NCBI GenBank assembly: GCA_021904315.1
Contig: CM038911.1
Location: 19,317,390-19,381,389, forward strand
Reading direction: 5' to 3'
Length of the DNA stretch: 64,000 nt
Source: Sphagnum magellanicum
Taxonomy: Eukaryota; Streptophyta; Sphagnopsida; Sphagnales; Sphagnaceae
The first letter of the stretch is position 1. Each line of letters begins with the position of its first letter. Below are positions 1-12,712 of this stretch, in pieces. The notes under the pieces were generated by a model. The model made no database searches. It saw only the letters and a list, made by a program, of their open reading frames with translations, and was not told the DNA's origin. The position numbers and the translations under genes are program-made.

Positions 1-45
1 CTGGTGGAAAACCAGCAAGCAGCTCATGGGACAAGCAAGGGAGAA
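1..45 (-). CDS. Possible start of a leftward gene cut by the window edge
   Basis: On the minus strand a pyrimidine tract ending in CAG (acceptor AG at 47-46) precedes an exon with ATG at 27-25. It reads nine codons, MSCLLVFHQ, before leaving the window. No family can be recognised from nine residues. The pyrimidine-rich DNA at 50-1330 would fit a promoter and leader with a UTR intron, as in the ceramidase gene in this window. Against this, the plus strand is also open from base 1 to a TGA at 85-87, so orientation is not settled. This is a weak call from splice-site appearance only. Confidence 0.2.
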
Positions 46-1330
46 CTGTTAAGGAGAGAGTGGAGTGTTGGGGAGATTTGCAAGTGAAGGAAGAAGAAAG
101 TGAGAGTGGGTAGTGGGTACCGGTGGTAGTTGCAAGGCAGGCGAGGGAGGCTCACTTGATAGATAGATAGATAGATAGATAGAGGTTCTATCAGGCGATA
201 TGTAAGACTCTACTGAAGTCACGTTCACGTAGAGCATCCGCGATGATACAAGCCGTGCCTATGCAAATCTGAATCCATCTCTGCAACCTGCCATGCACAG
301 CTCCTGCAAACCAAAACAGCAAAGCCCACCCCAATTTCATGATGCTGTTGAAAATTCTCCTCCTCCGTCATCCAGAAATATCATCCTCATCTGTCATAGA
401 AATTCTCTCAGGCCTTTCTTTCTGCCACTACTCCCTACGGAATCACATCTCTCTCTGGGTCTCTGGGTCTCTCAGATCTCTCTCTCTCTCTCTCTCCGAG
501 ATCTCTCCAAGCACTAGACTACTGCTATGACCCAAGAAATCTAGGACCCAATTCATCAAAGCTTCTGCCTCACAAACCTTGCACATCTACTACATACATA
601 CATACATTGAGTAGTGTTTTGCGTCTTTCTGGGTTCAATGATCCTTCAACTGTTGGTGATCAAACTGTGAAGAAAGAAAGGAAAGGAAAGAAAAGAAACA
701 AACAACCAACCCAACCCACCCACCCACCACACACAAACACTAGACTACAAAAAAAAAACCCCCAAAATGCAAAAAAAAGAAAACACTAGTGAGAAACAAA
801 ACCCAAAAAAAAAGAGCTGCAAGCAAGAGACAAAAAGAGATGAGAAAAATGTGGATTGATTTCTTCCCAAGAAAAGGAAGGAAGAAACCCAGAAAAAGAA
901 AAGAAAAGAAAAAAGACCCACCCACAACCCTACCTCTTCTTCTTCTTCTTCTTCTTCCTCCTCCTCCTCCTCCTCCTCCAGGACAACTACTTCTTCTTCT
1001 CCACTGCTCACAATTGGGTCCCAGATTCCTGTGTGAGGTAGTTTGTGAGAGTGAAGAAAGCAAACAAAGAATCTGCAGATCTACTGTATCTCCCACAAAC
1101 TATATATCATCACCTTCATCATCATCATCATCATCATCATCTATGGGTCCCACAGAAAATTTCTTTTCTTGTCTGAACTTGGTCCCTGAGAGAATCTCTT
1201 GAGGAAGCAGCTCTTGTTTGGGGAAAGCAAAGCTCCACTGTAAACACAACAACAAAACCCACCCTTGCAGAGAAAAGCTTGGATCTCTTCTGTATGCCGC
1301 CAACAAACACAGTTGCAGAAGCTTGGAGGT
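46..1330. promoter_or_regulatory. Low-complexity promoter or 5' leader-like DNA
   Basis: No coding region is supported. The stretch holds many short simple repeats: GATA near 157-182, CT near 478-498, purine-rich AAAG/GGAAAG near 670-700, CTT then CCT near 935-980, and CAT near 1112-1141. Such tracts are common in plant promoters and untranslated leaders. The open frames here translate to poly-Glu, poly-Leu or poly-Ser and are composition artefacts. Which strand it serves is unknown. Confidence 0.35.
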
Positions 1331-1334
1331 CCTT

Positions 1335-2185
1335 ACCTTAGACTCCAGGCCTGAGTGAGTACCTTCAGAGGTGTACCTTACAGCTAGCTGGCCCTTCTTT
1401 AGGGTCTCTTGTTAGTCCAGACCCTCAGTCAGAGGGCCACTGCCTTACAGCCAGGGCTTGCCTTTGTTTAGGGTCCCTTAGGTCCACACTCCAGGCCTGA
1501 GTGAGTCAGAGGGGGGTACCTTACAGCCAGCCAGCCCTTCTTTAGGGTCGGTCTCTAGTCCACACTCCAGACCTGGGTCAGACGGGTGGTACCTTAACAT
1601 CCAGCCTTCTTTAGGGCCTATTTTAGTCCAGACCTGAGTGAGTCAGAGGGGTGGGTACCTTACAGCTAGCTGGTCCTTCTTTAGGGCCTCTTAGTCCAGA
1701 GTCCAGACCTGAGTGAATCGGAGGGTTGGTGGTACCTTACAGCCAGGTCTTCTTTAGGGTCTCTTAGTCCAGAGTCCAGACCCAAGTAAGAGGGGTGGTA
1801 CCTTACAGCTGGCCCTTCTTTAGGGCCTCTTTTAGTCCAGATCTGAGTGAAGTCAGAGCTCTTCTTTAGGGCTTTTATTAGTCCCAGAGCTGACTGAGTT
1901 AGAGGGGCACCTTACAAGGCTTCTTTAGTGTCCCTTAATCTATGGAGCTGAGTGAGCCATAGGGACGGGGGGCAGGGGTACACTTGGCCTTCATTAGGGT
2001 CTCTTTGTCCAGACCCGAGTTTAGAGTGGTACAACTGGGTCCTTTTTTTAGGGACTCTTTCTCTAGACCAGAGTGTTAGACGAGTACTCCTAGCCTTCCT
2101 TAGGATCTCTTTCTCCAGACTTAAGGCACCCTGGCCTTTCTTTGGGGTCTTTTTATGCCAGATGAGAGATACCTTAGAGTATATG
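1335..2185. repeat. Decayed minisatellite, about 13 units of 45-85 bp
   Basis: The phrase TTCTTTAGGG followed by TCTCTTAGTCCAGA, CCTGAGTGAGTCAGAGGGG and GGTACCTTACAGC recurs about every 45-85 bases, for example near 1396, 1540, 1599, 1675, 1747, 1818, 1863, 1989, 2043, 2095 and 2136. Units are best preserved between 1500 and 1830 and shorten and diverge towards 2180. No gene is seen in it. Confidence 0.8.
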
Positions 2186-2199
2186 GGGTTATATTTGTC

Positions 2200-4980
2200 A
2201 CTTTTTTTTAACTTATTGAAAAGGAAGCTTGTATCAAAGGCATCCCTTTTTAGGGTTTTTTTTTAGGTTTTTCCTTTTCTTTTCTTGCCTTTCAAAGTCA
2301 TCAACTAACTTAAGCTTTCATTTGTAGCCTACCAACTAACTTGGTTGGAAAGGGATTGTTATATGTAATATACAAGGCATCCAAAAGCAATGGGGAAATT
2401 AAAATTAAATTGAAAAAAAAATCCATTCAAGTGCATCAAAAAAGAGAATACCAACCTAGTATTATTATTATTTTTACATTAGTTCTTGAATTATTGAGAA
2501 AGGGGGGGAGGTCATCAAAGCAAGAGAGGCAAGCCCCTAATTTAGCATCGAAAGGGAGCCCATTCCATGTACAAGATACAAAGACCCACATAAGATTTAT
2601 TCTCTTAGGACCCAAGAAAATGGAACACACACACACACAAACCATGATATTTTTTGACCTTGTGATGCAAGGTTGGTGGAATTGAAAGGGAATTAGGATT
2701 GTGTGCACTCTTTGCTCATTCACCAAAAGACAAAAGGAATTGTGTTGCGAAAATGTGTTTACATGGTTTTCGTCTTTTGAAGTGCAATGTATAACTTGCG
2801 TGTTGTTGAAGGCTATGCACCAAGCCTTAAAAAGGTCACCACCATAAAACAATGGGCCCCAAGCTCTACCATTGTATGGGGGGTTGGGTTGGGGTTGGGG
2901 TTAGGTTTGGGTTTGGGGGGGGTGAGATTGGAAATAGGTACCATACAAATTAGTAAGCACTCTTCCAAATTGATTCATGTTTGGAGATGTGTGTGAAACA
3001 AAAGATGTTGAATTGCACAATTTGGAATATATAGCAAATGTACACAAGCCAATTTTTTTTCTTCATTGGCCTACTTGGCAAGGCACAAACCAATTGTTGG
3101 CCCATTTTACAAGTGTTAAAAAGTCCTATGTCTATATTCATATCAAAGTTATAGATGCCATGTTAGAAGCCAAAAAAAAAAAACCCTAAATTAGTTTGCC
3201 AACCAAGTATGATTGTCTTTTTGCCCATATGACTACCCCCTCCTCCTCTTTGAAGTGGATACTTTCTAACCACCATAATTGGAGTAGGTATCTATCTACT
3301 TGTTGCCTTTGAATCCATCTTCCCTCAAGGATTTTGAAAGTTTATACTAAGGGCCACTTTAGTAGACAAGAGTCCAAGGTCTAGAGTGCAATGAAATAGT
3401 GCGATCCTATTGGATGAGAGTCGTATATTGGATCCACGGCCTTTAGATTTAAAGGTCCAATTTATGGCTTTTCATCCAAAAGTGACAAATTGAGGCTAAA
3501 CCTACATGGCACTATTTTGAAGTGAAAATCAATTGGTTTTTGAACCAAAAGAAAAAAAAAGAGCTAAAAAGGAGAGCTCATGATTTGAGCTTTTGGATGA
3601 TTAAATTAAATTAGTTCATGAAGCCCATAGGTTCCCTTAGAGAGCTGGTGGATGACTACACTAGACTATGTAGTGATTTTTGTAAGTAAGTGGGGGAAGG
3701 GCCAAATTTATTGTTCCTTCAACCTACTTATTGTGCCCAAAAAATGTTAGATTTGAACTTGGAAGCCCTGATTTTAAATCTAAGCATGAAACATTTGTAA
3801 TATTTGGAAATAATTTATTTAAAAGAAGTTTGGGATTTTAACCATGGTATGTACCAACATGGGTGGGTGTTGGTTCACCCAAGGCTTGGGAGGGCACCTC
3901 TATTATATTTATGAAAAATATTTCCTTGCCTTGTGCACCTACAAGAGGCCTCTTGTAGGTGTAAGGTGCCTTTCACTCCTAACAACTCACAATCTACCTA
4001 TGTTTAAGCTCATTGTAATTTTTGACCTAATACTATATATGATGGGTTTAAGGCCCGTCGGTGGGAACATTCTTGAGCTACTACCCACCTTGTCCTAGAC
4101 TCCTTATTTTGGGAATTTGCCCTTCCCCCCAATCTAGGGTTGTTGCCCTAGTCAAATTCCACAAGAACAAGAAGTGGCAATCAAATATTTCCCTCCTCCC
4201 AAGCCCTTAAGTCTTTCAACAAGAGAGCCTAAACAAACATTTAACATTTCATTTTACACATCTTAAGGTGAAGTAACAAACACTTATACATCTCCATTTT
4301 GAGTCCCTAGTAATCTTCTTCTTTTTTGTCTCCTTTTTTATTCTTTCAACCAACCAACCCAACCCAACCCAACCCAACTAACTAACCACCCCAAGTTGAT
4401 TCCAAAGACTACAAACCCCTTGTCCTATCAATGATTGGAAACTTGAAACACACAAACAAGGAATTTTTGGAGTGTGGAAAAGTGACAAAATGTCACCAAA
4501 GGAGAGAGAGAGCTCATGAGCAAAAGGAGTCAAGGATTTTTCTTTCTTTGATATTGGGTGAACACAATTCTTTGAATGCTTTGTAGTAGAAAGTGGTAGT
4601 GAACAATACGTATATCACAAGAACATCCACGAGAGAAATATATTACGTATTGCCCCAATTGCACTACCAATTGCAAGTGGGGTTCAAGTTGACACATCTA
4701 ATACAAGTGATGAAGGATGTCAAGAGGTTCATCATTCATTAATATTAATCACAAAGATACAAAGAAAGATACAAAGATATTGAATAAATATGATTAAGTT
4801 AACTACAAAAACCATCATGTAGTTTGATCCTCTCTAGTGTTGGCATCTAAGCTAACAAGGATAAGAGGAGACTAATAAAATGTGATTAAAAACCTTCTCA
4901 TCTTAAAAACAAGAAGAACCAATTCACAAATAGGTGTTCTTCATCATGCATTCTATGTCATGCATTCTACATCATACATT
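2200..4980. other. Gene-free AT-rich stretch
   Basis: I see no gene or recognisable transposon protein here. It holds short simple repeats only: an AC run near 2625-2640, a GGGTTGGGGTT tract near 2880-2920 and an AACCC/CAACC tract near 4345-4380. The open frames encode no motif I recognise. Confidence 0.6.
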
Positions 4981-4999
4981 GGAGAACTAAAGTTAAAGC

Positions 5000-5760
5000 A
5001 TGTAAATAGTAGCGTGAATCAACTCCAATGCCTCTTCTTCATCCTTGCTTTACTCTCTTGATTCTTGAGCAAAGTCTCACCAAGCACTTTCTTCATGCAT
5101 CCTTTTGATATCCTATTTTTTTTAGACTTTAGTAAAGTATGTTCATTAAGTAGCACCATCCCCAACATATTTCTCACTTCCTTGAATTTTTGTCTTCCTA
5201 GATATTTAGTCATGATATTTGTTAATTGATGATTCTTGGAGACTTGTTGAAGCTCAATTTCACTTGGATTGCACGTGCTCTTTAATGAAGTGATAGTGAA
5301 GCTCTATGTGTTTAGTTCTAACATGCATCATCATAAGGTTCTTAACAATTTTGATGTTATGTTTGTCATAGAAAAGTGTCAAAGAAGGTGTAGTAGGTAA
5401 CTTGAATTGTTCTATAAGATTTTGTAAATATATGGATTTTTTAGTACTTTCAGCTAAGGACTTGCGTTTTGCTTCAATGGAGCTAAATGTTACCATAGGT
5501 AGTTTTCAACTACTCCACATTGTGCATGTATTATCAAGTTGGAAAACATGTCCAAAGGTTGACCAACATCCATGCTGATCTTTAGCACAATCCAAATCAA
5601 TAAATCCAAAAATTGAAAACACATTTCCTCTATTGAAAACAATCTTGTGTTCAATAGTTCCTTTCAACTATTAAAATACATGTTTGGCAATGTGCATAGG
5701 GTGCAAACATGATAAAAAAAAGTTAACGCTACTCACTTAGGTGATTGTTTTAAAACAATG
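5000..5760 (-). mobile_element. Copia polyprotein 3' end (RNase H), decayed
   Basis: Minus-strand frames, broken by stops, match the C-terminal end of a Ty1/Copia polyprotein. Reading from about 5600 down: a WSTFGHVFQL stretch, then VTFSSIEAKRKSLAESTK (the usual SS-x-EAE-x-x-A motif), a CDN-like region altered to YDKHN, then RTKHIELHYHFIKEHV (the RTKHI-x-HF motif). Near 5213-5130 follows MTKYLGRQKFKEVRNMLGM, the usual LTK...R..LGM ending. The element is dead. Same orientation and order as the gag/preintegrase piece at 9950-10700, so both may come from one element. Confidence 0.8.
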
Positions 5761-8700
5761 GGCTTGTTTGCCATGATCAAGTTGCAAAGTAAAATTGGTC
5801 ACAAAAGGCAATGAATGAAAAAGTATAATTAAATGGATTTTAGAAGGCAATGAAAGGTGATTAACAAATGAGGGGCACATCCAATGACTCAAATGTTGTT
5901 GCCAAGTTGATTATTCCACCATGCACAAAAGCTTCACATATAACAAGGTGTGTTATACACAATGGCCATGCGATTAATTTAATATCAACAACAATTGATA
6001 TTGTACAATAAATTGGTCATAGCTAGGGGTGTATATATATATATATATCATCATCATCATCATCATCATCATCATGTTGTAAAAGAAAAAATGTCATGAT
6101 TTTTTTTTCGTTTTTTAACATCACATTAGTTATGAGGAACCCAAAAGGGATCTCACATTAAATGATGACGTGTTCTAGGAACCTATCTAAATATTTTAAA
6201 AAATTGCTACCAAACCAAAATCAATAGGGAAATGTCACAACATGGTTTTCAATTTTTTGTAAATTTAATGATTTTTTTTTCAAAAAGAAAATTTGATCAA
6301 GTATTCCATTTATTTTTATTTTTTCACATTTGTGCAAAATTTCAAACAAAAAAAAGACTCGTCATGACACATGTATTTGAATGTTTTCAATCACATTGTC
6401 ACATTTTGAAAAAATTACATGAATAATTTTTGCATATGATGGGTGCCATAATCATTTTTGGAAAATGATTTTGTGGGTTAAGGATTGATGACAAAGTCAC
6501 TTGGGGGTTGGGTGCACATTTAAAAAGGTGGCAAAGAAAACAAAATGTCAAAAGATGAATGTGAATTTTTTATAACCAAATTAGAATGACTCATCTCACT
6601 TAGTTTTTAATGGTAAAAATCCCTAACTTGAAGTTACTATACTGTATAATTATTTTCAACACAATATCCATGCCTTACAAGGCCAGACCAACAAAATCAA
6701 AATCAAAGATTATGGGATTCTTTTTCAAATTGATGATGCATCATTCATTGGTAGTGTTAGGGTACATATGACAATGGTGTGGCTTTAATCTTTAGTCACA
6801 ATGATAAAAAAAAAGGTGGAAAAATCTTGGGATAGTTGCAATATGTTGGAATTTTAAAATTATACAATTATATTATATCGTAATCTCCATTCTATAATAT
6901 TATTCCAATGTGAATGGGTTTGAAATGGCTTAAATAGTTTGAGTTTGAAACATACAAGAAAGACGATGCCAAATTTGTAATGTTTAAATTTTGCCACATT
7001 TTACCTCATGGCAATGAATCATTTGTCTTCCTTTCACTCAAATTATAAACACAATCCAGGGTGAAATGTTTTTTTGAAAAAGGAACTTCAAAATAGGTGC
7101 ATATTTTTTTACACATATGACACAAATACATTAGCACTTGAATGAATTTGCAAATGGGCTAGATGCACTAGGTGTTATACCAAATGCACCGATAATAATG
7201 CAATGTATTTTTCTCTAGATGGAATCACTATTGTTTAATAAATCAAGATTGATTATGAATGAGGTAAAAAATTAAAAGGAGTCCCATATATAAGGTAATC
7301 TTAATGACCCCAATTTGAGGGCATGCAATCTATGCGTTAAACAAAAAATCAATTAAAAAAGATACCAAAACATTGTTTCCTACCATATGTATACTTGTGT
7401 CATCATCCCAAATGGGATCATCTTCAAAGCTTTAACCCAGTAGTGAAAAAATTTATTGGTCCAAGTGTGAACTCAAATGTCATCGGCCCCAAGTGTTGAG
7501 GTTTGGGATGTGAAAAGGCAAATAGAAAGGATTAATAATGTAAAGGCAAATATGGTGGCCAATGGGAGATTCCCCATGTATTTCCCCCTAGATGAATGAA
7601 TTTCTTTAGGTAACATGAAAAGGCATTAATTCATTGAAATGGTTTAATGGGAGGATGGCCAATGGGAAATTCCCATGCATTTCCCCATGACATGGAAAGG
7701 CAAATGCATTTCCTTGTATGATATGAAGAGACATTGATTGGTTGAAAACACATTTTTTTAATTTAAAATTTAATTTCCAATGAAAATCTAAATTCAATAA
7801 AAATAATAATTCTTGGTTGCAAATTTGGAAAATGATCAATGTGCACATTGCCTTGTTGAGGGTTTTCCAATAGTACCAAAAAATGCAATGAGGGGCTACA
7901 TAGTTCAAGAGGGTTAAAATGTGATCACAAATAAATAAACAAACATACAAAACAAAACAAACACCTATTTTAGATGTGTGCAATTCACTTGTATACATGA
8001 TCCCAAACTAGTTGCATATTAGTGACAATCAAGTGGTAAGAAAGTTGAAAGTGATGGTTAGTACATATAAGCACAAATATATCAACATGATTATGCCAAA
8101 GTTGATGAAAATCATATGTTATCCATGCAATTCATGAACAAGGTCCCCTAACATAGTTGACCATTTGTCTTGAATTATGCCACATTATCATAAATGTATA
8201 ACATGAGCAATGGGACATGTCATACATCACAACATGATACCAATACAAAGTCAAGTAACTGACTACAACCATTGTAAAGAAGAATACTCATTAACACCAT
8301 TTACAATTCAAAATAATTTTAAAATTAACGTGAATAAAAATATTAACAATGTTGACCTAAAATAAAACCCATCATTATAGTCAAGCTTTTGTTATTTGGT
8401 TAATGTGGCTAGTTGACATGGAATTTATGAAATTCAATAATAAAATTATAGTCTTAAAGGAATAAAACATTCTTGATACTTGTACTTTAATTGGTTAAAA
8501 AAATTCCTTCTTATGTTGGGTTGGTTTTGTTTTAAAAAGAAGGTCAGGTAGGAGGTTTTAATGAACATGTATCTAGATCACATTTAGTTTCAATTGTAAT
8601 ATTTTTTGATGATAGCAAACTTGTTGGTACTTTAATTATTTATGATTTACAATATTTAATGATGATTATTTTACGTATCAATGTGTTTGTTGAGCAAGGA

Positions 8701-9950
8701 TTAATCTTTGATTATGTGTATGTGTAACAAAATATATGTGTAATGATTTGAACTTAAAGGTTTAGGGTTGAATAAATGTGAAAAGGATTAAAATCTAGGT
8801 TATGCAAATTTATGCAAATGATGGTAGCTTATGTATGATAGAATAAAACATACCTTGATACAAATCAAGGGTCGACTTGTCAAGGATGTAGAATATAGGG
8901 TTAAGGTTTAAGGTATATGTTAAAAAATGATTTTGAAATTATGCATAAGTTAAAATTGTTTTTATTGAGTATCAATCGATCATCATACTATACATTTAGA
9001 AATAACAATTTTAGCAATCCTAACCACTTTTACTTATAATTATGACAACATCATCATTGGCTAGTGTGTAATGTAGTAAATCTCTATTTGGGAATTTATT
9101 TTTACTTGACGAAAATACACTAGGGGGGGCACTTTTGTATGTCATTGTAATTTTTTTTCCTAGGTGGTTCACTTTTGAACTTCATCAATGTCCCTATTGA
9201 GAAAGATGTTCACAATGTGTTTGAATATTATGATAGCCCATTACATTAAAAAATCAATTGCTGAAAAAAACACATTTTTTCAATTTCATATTATGTGATG
9301 TTAGAGTATTTTTTTCAAAAAAATATCTATAAGATTATATTAAAAAACAAAAAACATGTTCCCTAAATAATTTTAATGATTTTAACATTTATAAAAGTTG
9401 AGGATACATTGAACCACGTGATTCCACATAATTTGAACCATGTTTGTGAACAATGTGAAGAATTTGAAAACTTTCATTTCAAAAAAAAAGGATTTTTCAA
9501 TAAAAATGTATAAAATATGTGGTAAGTTGAAAATTTGACAAACAATTCACATGGAAGGTGACAAACATTAGCTAAGGTGGCTTTGTTTTAAGTTCAATTA
9601 CAAATATTTATTTTAATGACTAATGAAGCTTTAATGTTATTATAATCTAAACTAAAAAACTAGCATTGTGATATTTATGTACACCATAAATAAACCCATG
9701 GATCCTTGAATTTCAAGTATTAATTAATTTTCAAATAATATTAAATAACATTAATTTTTCAAAAATAAATATTATAAGGTTGAACACCAAAATTGAAACC
9801 CAAAAATAAATGCACGTTTTTCAAACAACCATAGTTTACACATTATAATATTAAACCCAAAAGTATTCAAAAGGGGTCCTCTATAGTGTGCTTTCACCTA
9901 ACTTATTTTCCAACCTAACAATAATCATACATTATTGAGAAGATGAGGTG
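5760..9950. other. Gene-free AT-rich stretch
   Basis: No gene is recognised. If the flanking Copia pieces belong to one element, integrase and reverse transcriptase should lie here, but I could not read either. Simple repeats include a TA run followed by a CAT run at about 6030-6075. An imperfect tandem pair lies near 7550-7750 (see separate entry). Confidence 0.55.
7548..7760. repeat. Imperfect direct repeat, two copies of about 100 bp
   Basis: GGCCAATGGGAGATTCCCCA followed by a TTTCCCC stretch and an AAGGCA stretch near 7558 recurs in diverged form near 7659 (GGCCAATGGGAAATTCCCAT). Both copies contain ATGAAAAGGCATT-like or ATGAAGAGACATT-like segments. No coding content. Confidence 0.5.
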
Positions 9951-10700
9951 TGCTTGTGGCTAATTCTTTTTAATGTTAAAATGATGAAAACCTCTAAAGT
10001 TTAAATGATCAAGTCTATAATGCCAAATGTAAACTTTATTTAATGTTTTTGCTAAATAGAATTTATTTAGCTCAATAGAAAGCATATAAAGACAATATTC
10101 ATAAAGACCGCATTAGTGGTCTCTTTGTCCTTGGGCCACAACATGTGGATCCTTTGATCTTGTGATGAGTAAACATTTGTTAGAATATCAAACATGTAAT
10201 CAAATTTGCATTAATAATAGTGACCACAAAGTGAATATTACACTTGAAATTAACAATGTAAAAAACATCATTGATGACTTTTATTTTTCTAGAAGAAAAT
10301 GTGAACTTCAAATCACCCTTGCTAAGTACATCATGAATGTCCCACCATCATGATCACTTTTGATGTTTGATGTTCTTATGGGCTTTTTCATTTAATCAAA
10401 TGAATGGGAAATTATAATAAAATGTTTCTATCAAATATATACCAATCATCTTCACAATCAACATTTCAAGTGTTGTTTCCAATACTTGGGTCAAATTTTC
10501 ATGGTTGCCCACTAATGAATATTCATTATTGTCTAGATTGATAGTGTTCACTTGTTTCTCTCTATTGGTTGAGATAGCTTTAGTGTGGGGACAATGACAA
10601 GTTCCATGTCCCACTTTTATGCACTTCCTGCAATAACATCATTCTTTTCAAACTTGGCATTATAATATGTAGCTAGCAACTTCACCTTTCAAGCTGGCAC
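9950..10700 (-). mobile_element. Copia gag-protease-preintegrase region, decayed
   Basis: On the minus strand near 10637-10590 a CCHC zinc knuckle is preserved: CRKCIKVGHGTCHC, spacing C-x2-C-x4-H-x4-C, as in retrotransposon Gag. Further down (about 10370-10100) are degraded matches to the region between protease and integrase, and near 10030-9985 IWHYRLDHLNFRGF matches the GAG-preintegrase signature WH-x-RLGH. Stops and frame changes break it. This is the N-terminal half of a Ty1/Copia element in the same direction as the RNase H piece at 5000-5760. Confidence 0.75.
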
Positions 10701-10799
10701 ATCATGTTCAACAATTTATTTATGAACATCTTCTTGAATTTCACCATTAAAGAGGTTCCTCCAATTCTTGCATGCAAACATGGCATATATGATTACATG

Positions 10800-12130
10800 T
10801 CAAAATTTAGGCTAATCTATGCTACTTAAGCTAGATAAGCTAGGCCATTTATTATAGGTAACCTAAGTTAAACCACGTAGGCTAAGTGGCCTAGCACCTA
10901 GCTTAAGTCACATAAGCTAATAACATGGGCTAACTAGGAGCTAGGTAGCATAACCTACACTTTAATTAACATTAATCACATAAACTCCCTAACCTATATT
11001 AGGGTAGACAAGTTGCAAGAATAAGGATTTGAACCTCCCACCTTCACATTGAATGGCAAAGTTTTTACCGTTACATGAACTTTTTGTAACATAGAATGTA
11101 ACAACATTTCAATAAACATTTTTTTCTAACCTATTTAAATGACCTATTCAACCTACCTTGGGCTACCCATGTTATTCAAACACTTACTTAGGGGTTACTT
11201 AAGGGCAAAAACACACTAAGGTGTAATGTTTTTAAACATATGTACACAAACTTTACTAATGTTTAAAATGGCCAAAATAACATTGTAAATACAATATAAG
11301 TATAGGATAATTATTACAAAAGTCATATGGCAAGGCTAAATTTTTTGTTTGTTTTAAGATTTTATAAATGGTAGGTAATTGTATCAAAATTTTACATTCA
11401 AAAAATGAGAAGTTGAGTTATTATTTTAAATAAATTTTAAAAATCATAAAAAAATCATATTTCATCATATATCTCAAACTATGGTCAACAAAATCTTTCA
11501 AAATCATCTTCTTTTGTTTCAATGGCATCACAATATTCTCCATGTCAAAAAAAAATCACACAACAAGACTTTTTAATAAATATGTTAAATCCATAATAAT
11601 ATAATATGGACTATGATGTAATTTTATAACACTTCAAAAGTTCAATATGTTGTGGCAACTGAAAATCCATTCATGAAATTCATATGATGTGATCATTCAT
11701 ATAAAATATTATTTTATTTCACATCTTATTCATTTTATTCTATTTCCATGGCTAATTGTGACAAAATTATGCAATCACATGTAATGTGTTTTTGCCCTTA
11801 ATTTATTTAGGCTACATAGGTGTTTACTTAGAAGGGTTTACCTAGGGGCTACCTACGTTAAGCTACCTAGGGATTGCTCAAACTACCTAAAGGCCTACCT
11901 AAAGGTTCCTTAAATTACCGTAGGAAGGCCCATTTGAAGGTTGCTTAAATTACCTAGGGATTGCTTATACTACTTAAAGTCTCACTTGAAGGTTGTTTAA
12001 ATTTTTTAAGGATTGTTTAAACTACCTAAAAGTCTATCCAAGGGTTGCCTAATTCACCTAGGGATTATTTAAATTACTTAAAGGCCTACCCAGAGGTTGC
12101 ATATGTTACATATCCATTTGTGATATCTAT
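10800..12130. repeat. CTAGG/CTACCT-type degenerate repeats
   Basis: Two clusters of short related words occur: 10815-10960 (AAGCTAG, TAGGCTAAG, CTAGCACCTAG) and 11810-12110. In the second, a unit of about 60 bp (CCTAGGGATTGCTTAAACTACCTAAAGGCCTACC...AAGGTTG) repeats four to five times with divergence. Between them lies AT-rich DNA with no recognisable gene. Confidence 0.65.
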
Positions 12131-12174
12131 GATGCCATGTGTGAATCTACATTAAATAACTAATGATTTATAAT

Positions 12175-12712
12175 TGCAATGTTTATCTAATAGTCACATC
12201 TATTGTGTTATGTTGCACCCATATGTCAAGTGTTAAGTTTTTATTTATATTTTTTCACTTGAACATATAAACATCCATTGTTAATCATGCAATGGGGATT
12301 AATTATTATTGGCACAACTTGTCATGATTAAATTGGCCACAACAATACATCTTTGGGTTTTGTAACTTCTCTTGTGATGTTATGTGTTAATATATTATTT
12401 AATAATTAAAGATAGAGTTGCATTATTCATTTAATAGTTACATGTGTTATGTTTTGTTACACCTATATGTGAAGTTTTTATTTGATATTTTTTAATTTGG
12501 ATATACAAACATTCACTCTTAGTCATGCAATGGGGACTAATTATTGTTGTTGCCATTCGTCCTAATTCTATTGGGCACAACAAGACATCTTTGGGTTTTG
12601 TAACTTTTCTTATGATGTCATGTGTTAATATATTATTTGATAACGAGGGATTTAGAATTACAACTTTCATGTAATAGTTGCATGTGTTGTGTTTTGTTAC
12701 ACCCACTAGTCA
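12175..12712. repeat. Tandem repeat, about 245-bp unit, two copies plus a stub
   Basis: The block containing TCATGCAATGGGGA, CATCTTTGGGTTTTGTAACT and GTGTTAATATATTATTT occurs at about 12175-12420, again at 12421-12660, and its first 50 bases recur to 12712. Copies differ by many substitutions, so the duplication is not recent. No coding content. Confidence 0.8.

Noticed and set aside
740-1202. Open frames of 88-137 codons with poly-Glu, poly-Leu, poly-Pro or poly-Ser
   Set aside because: Produced by CTT, CCT and CAT microsatellites; no conserved sequence.
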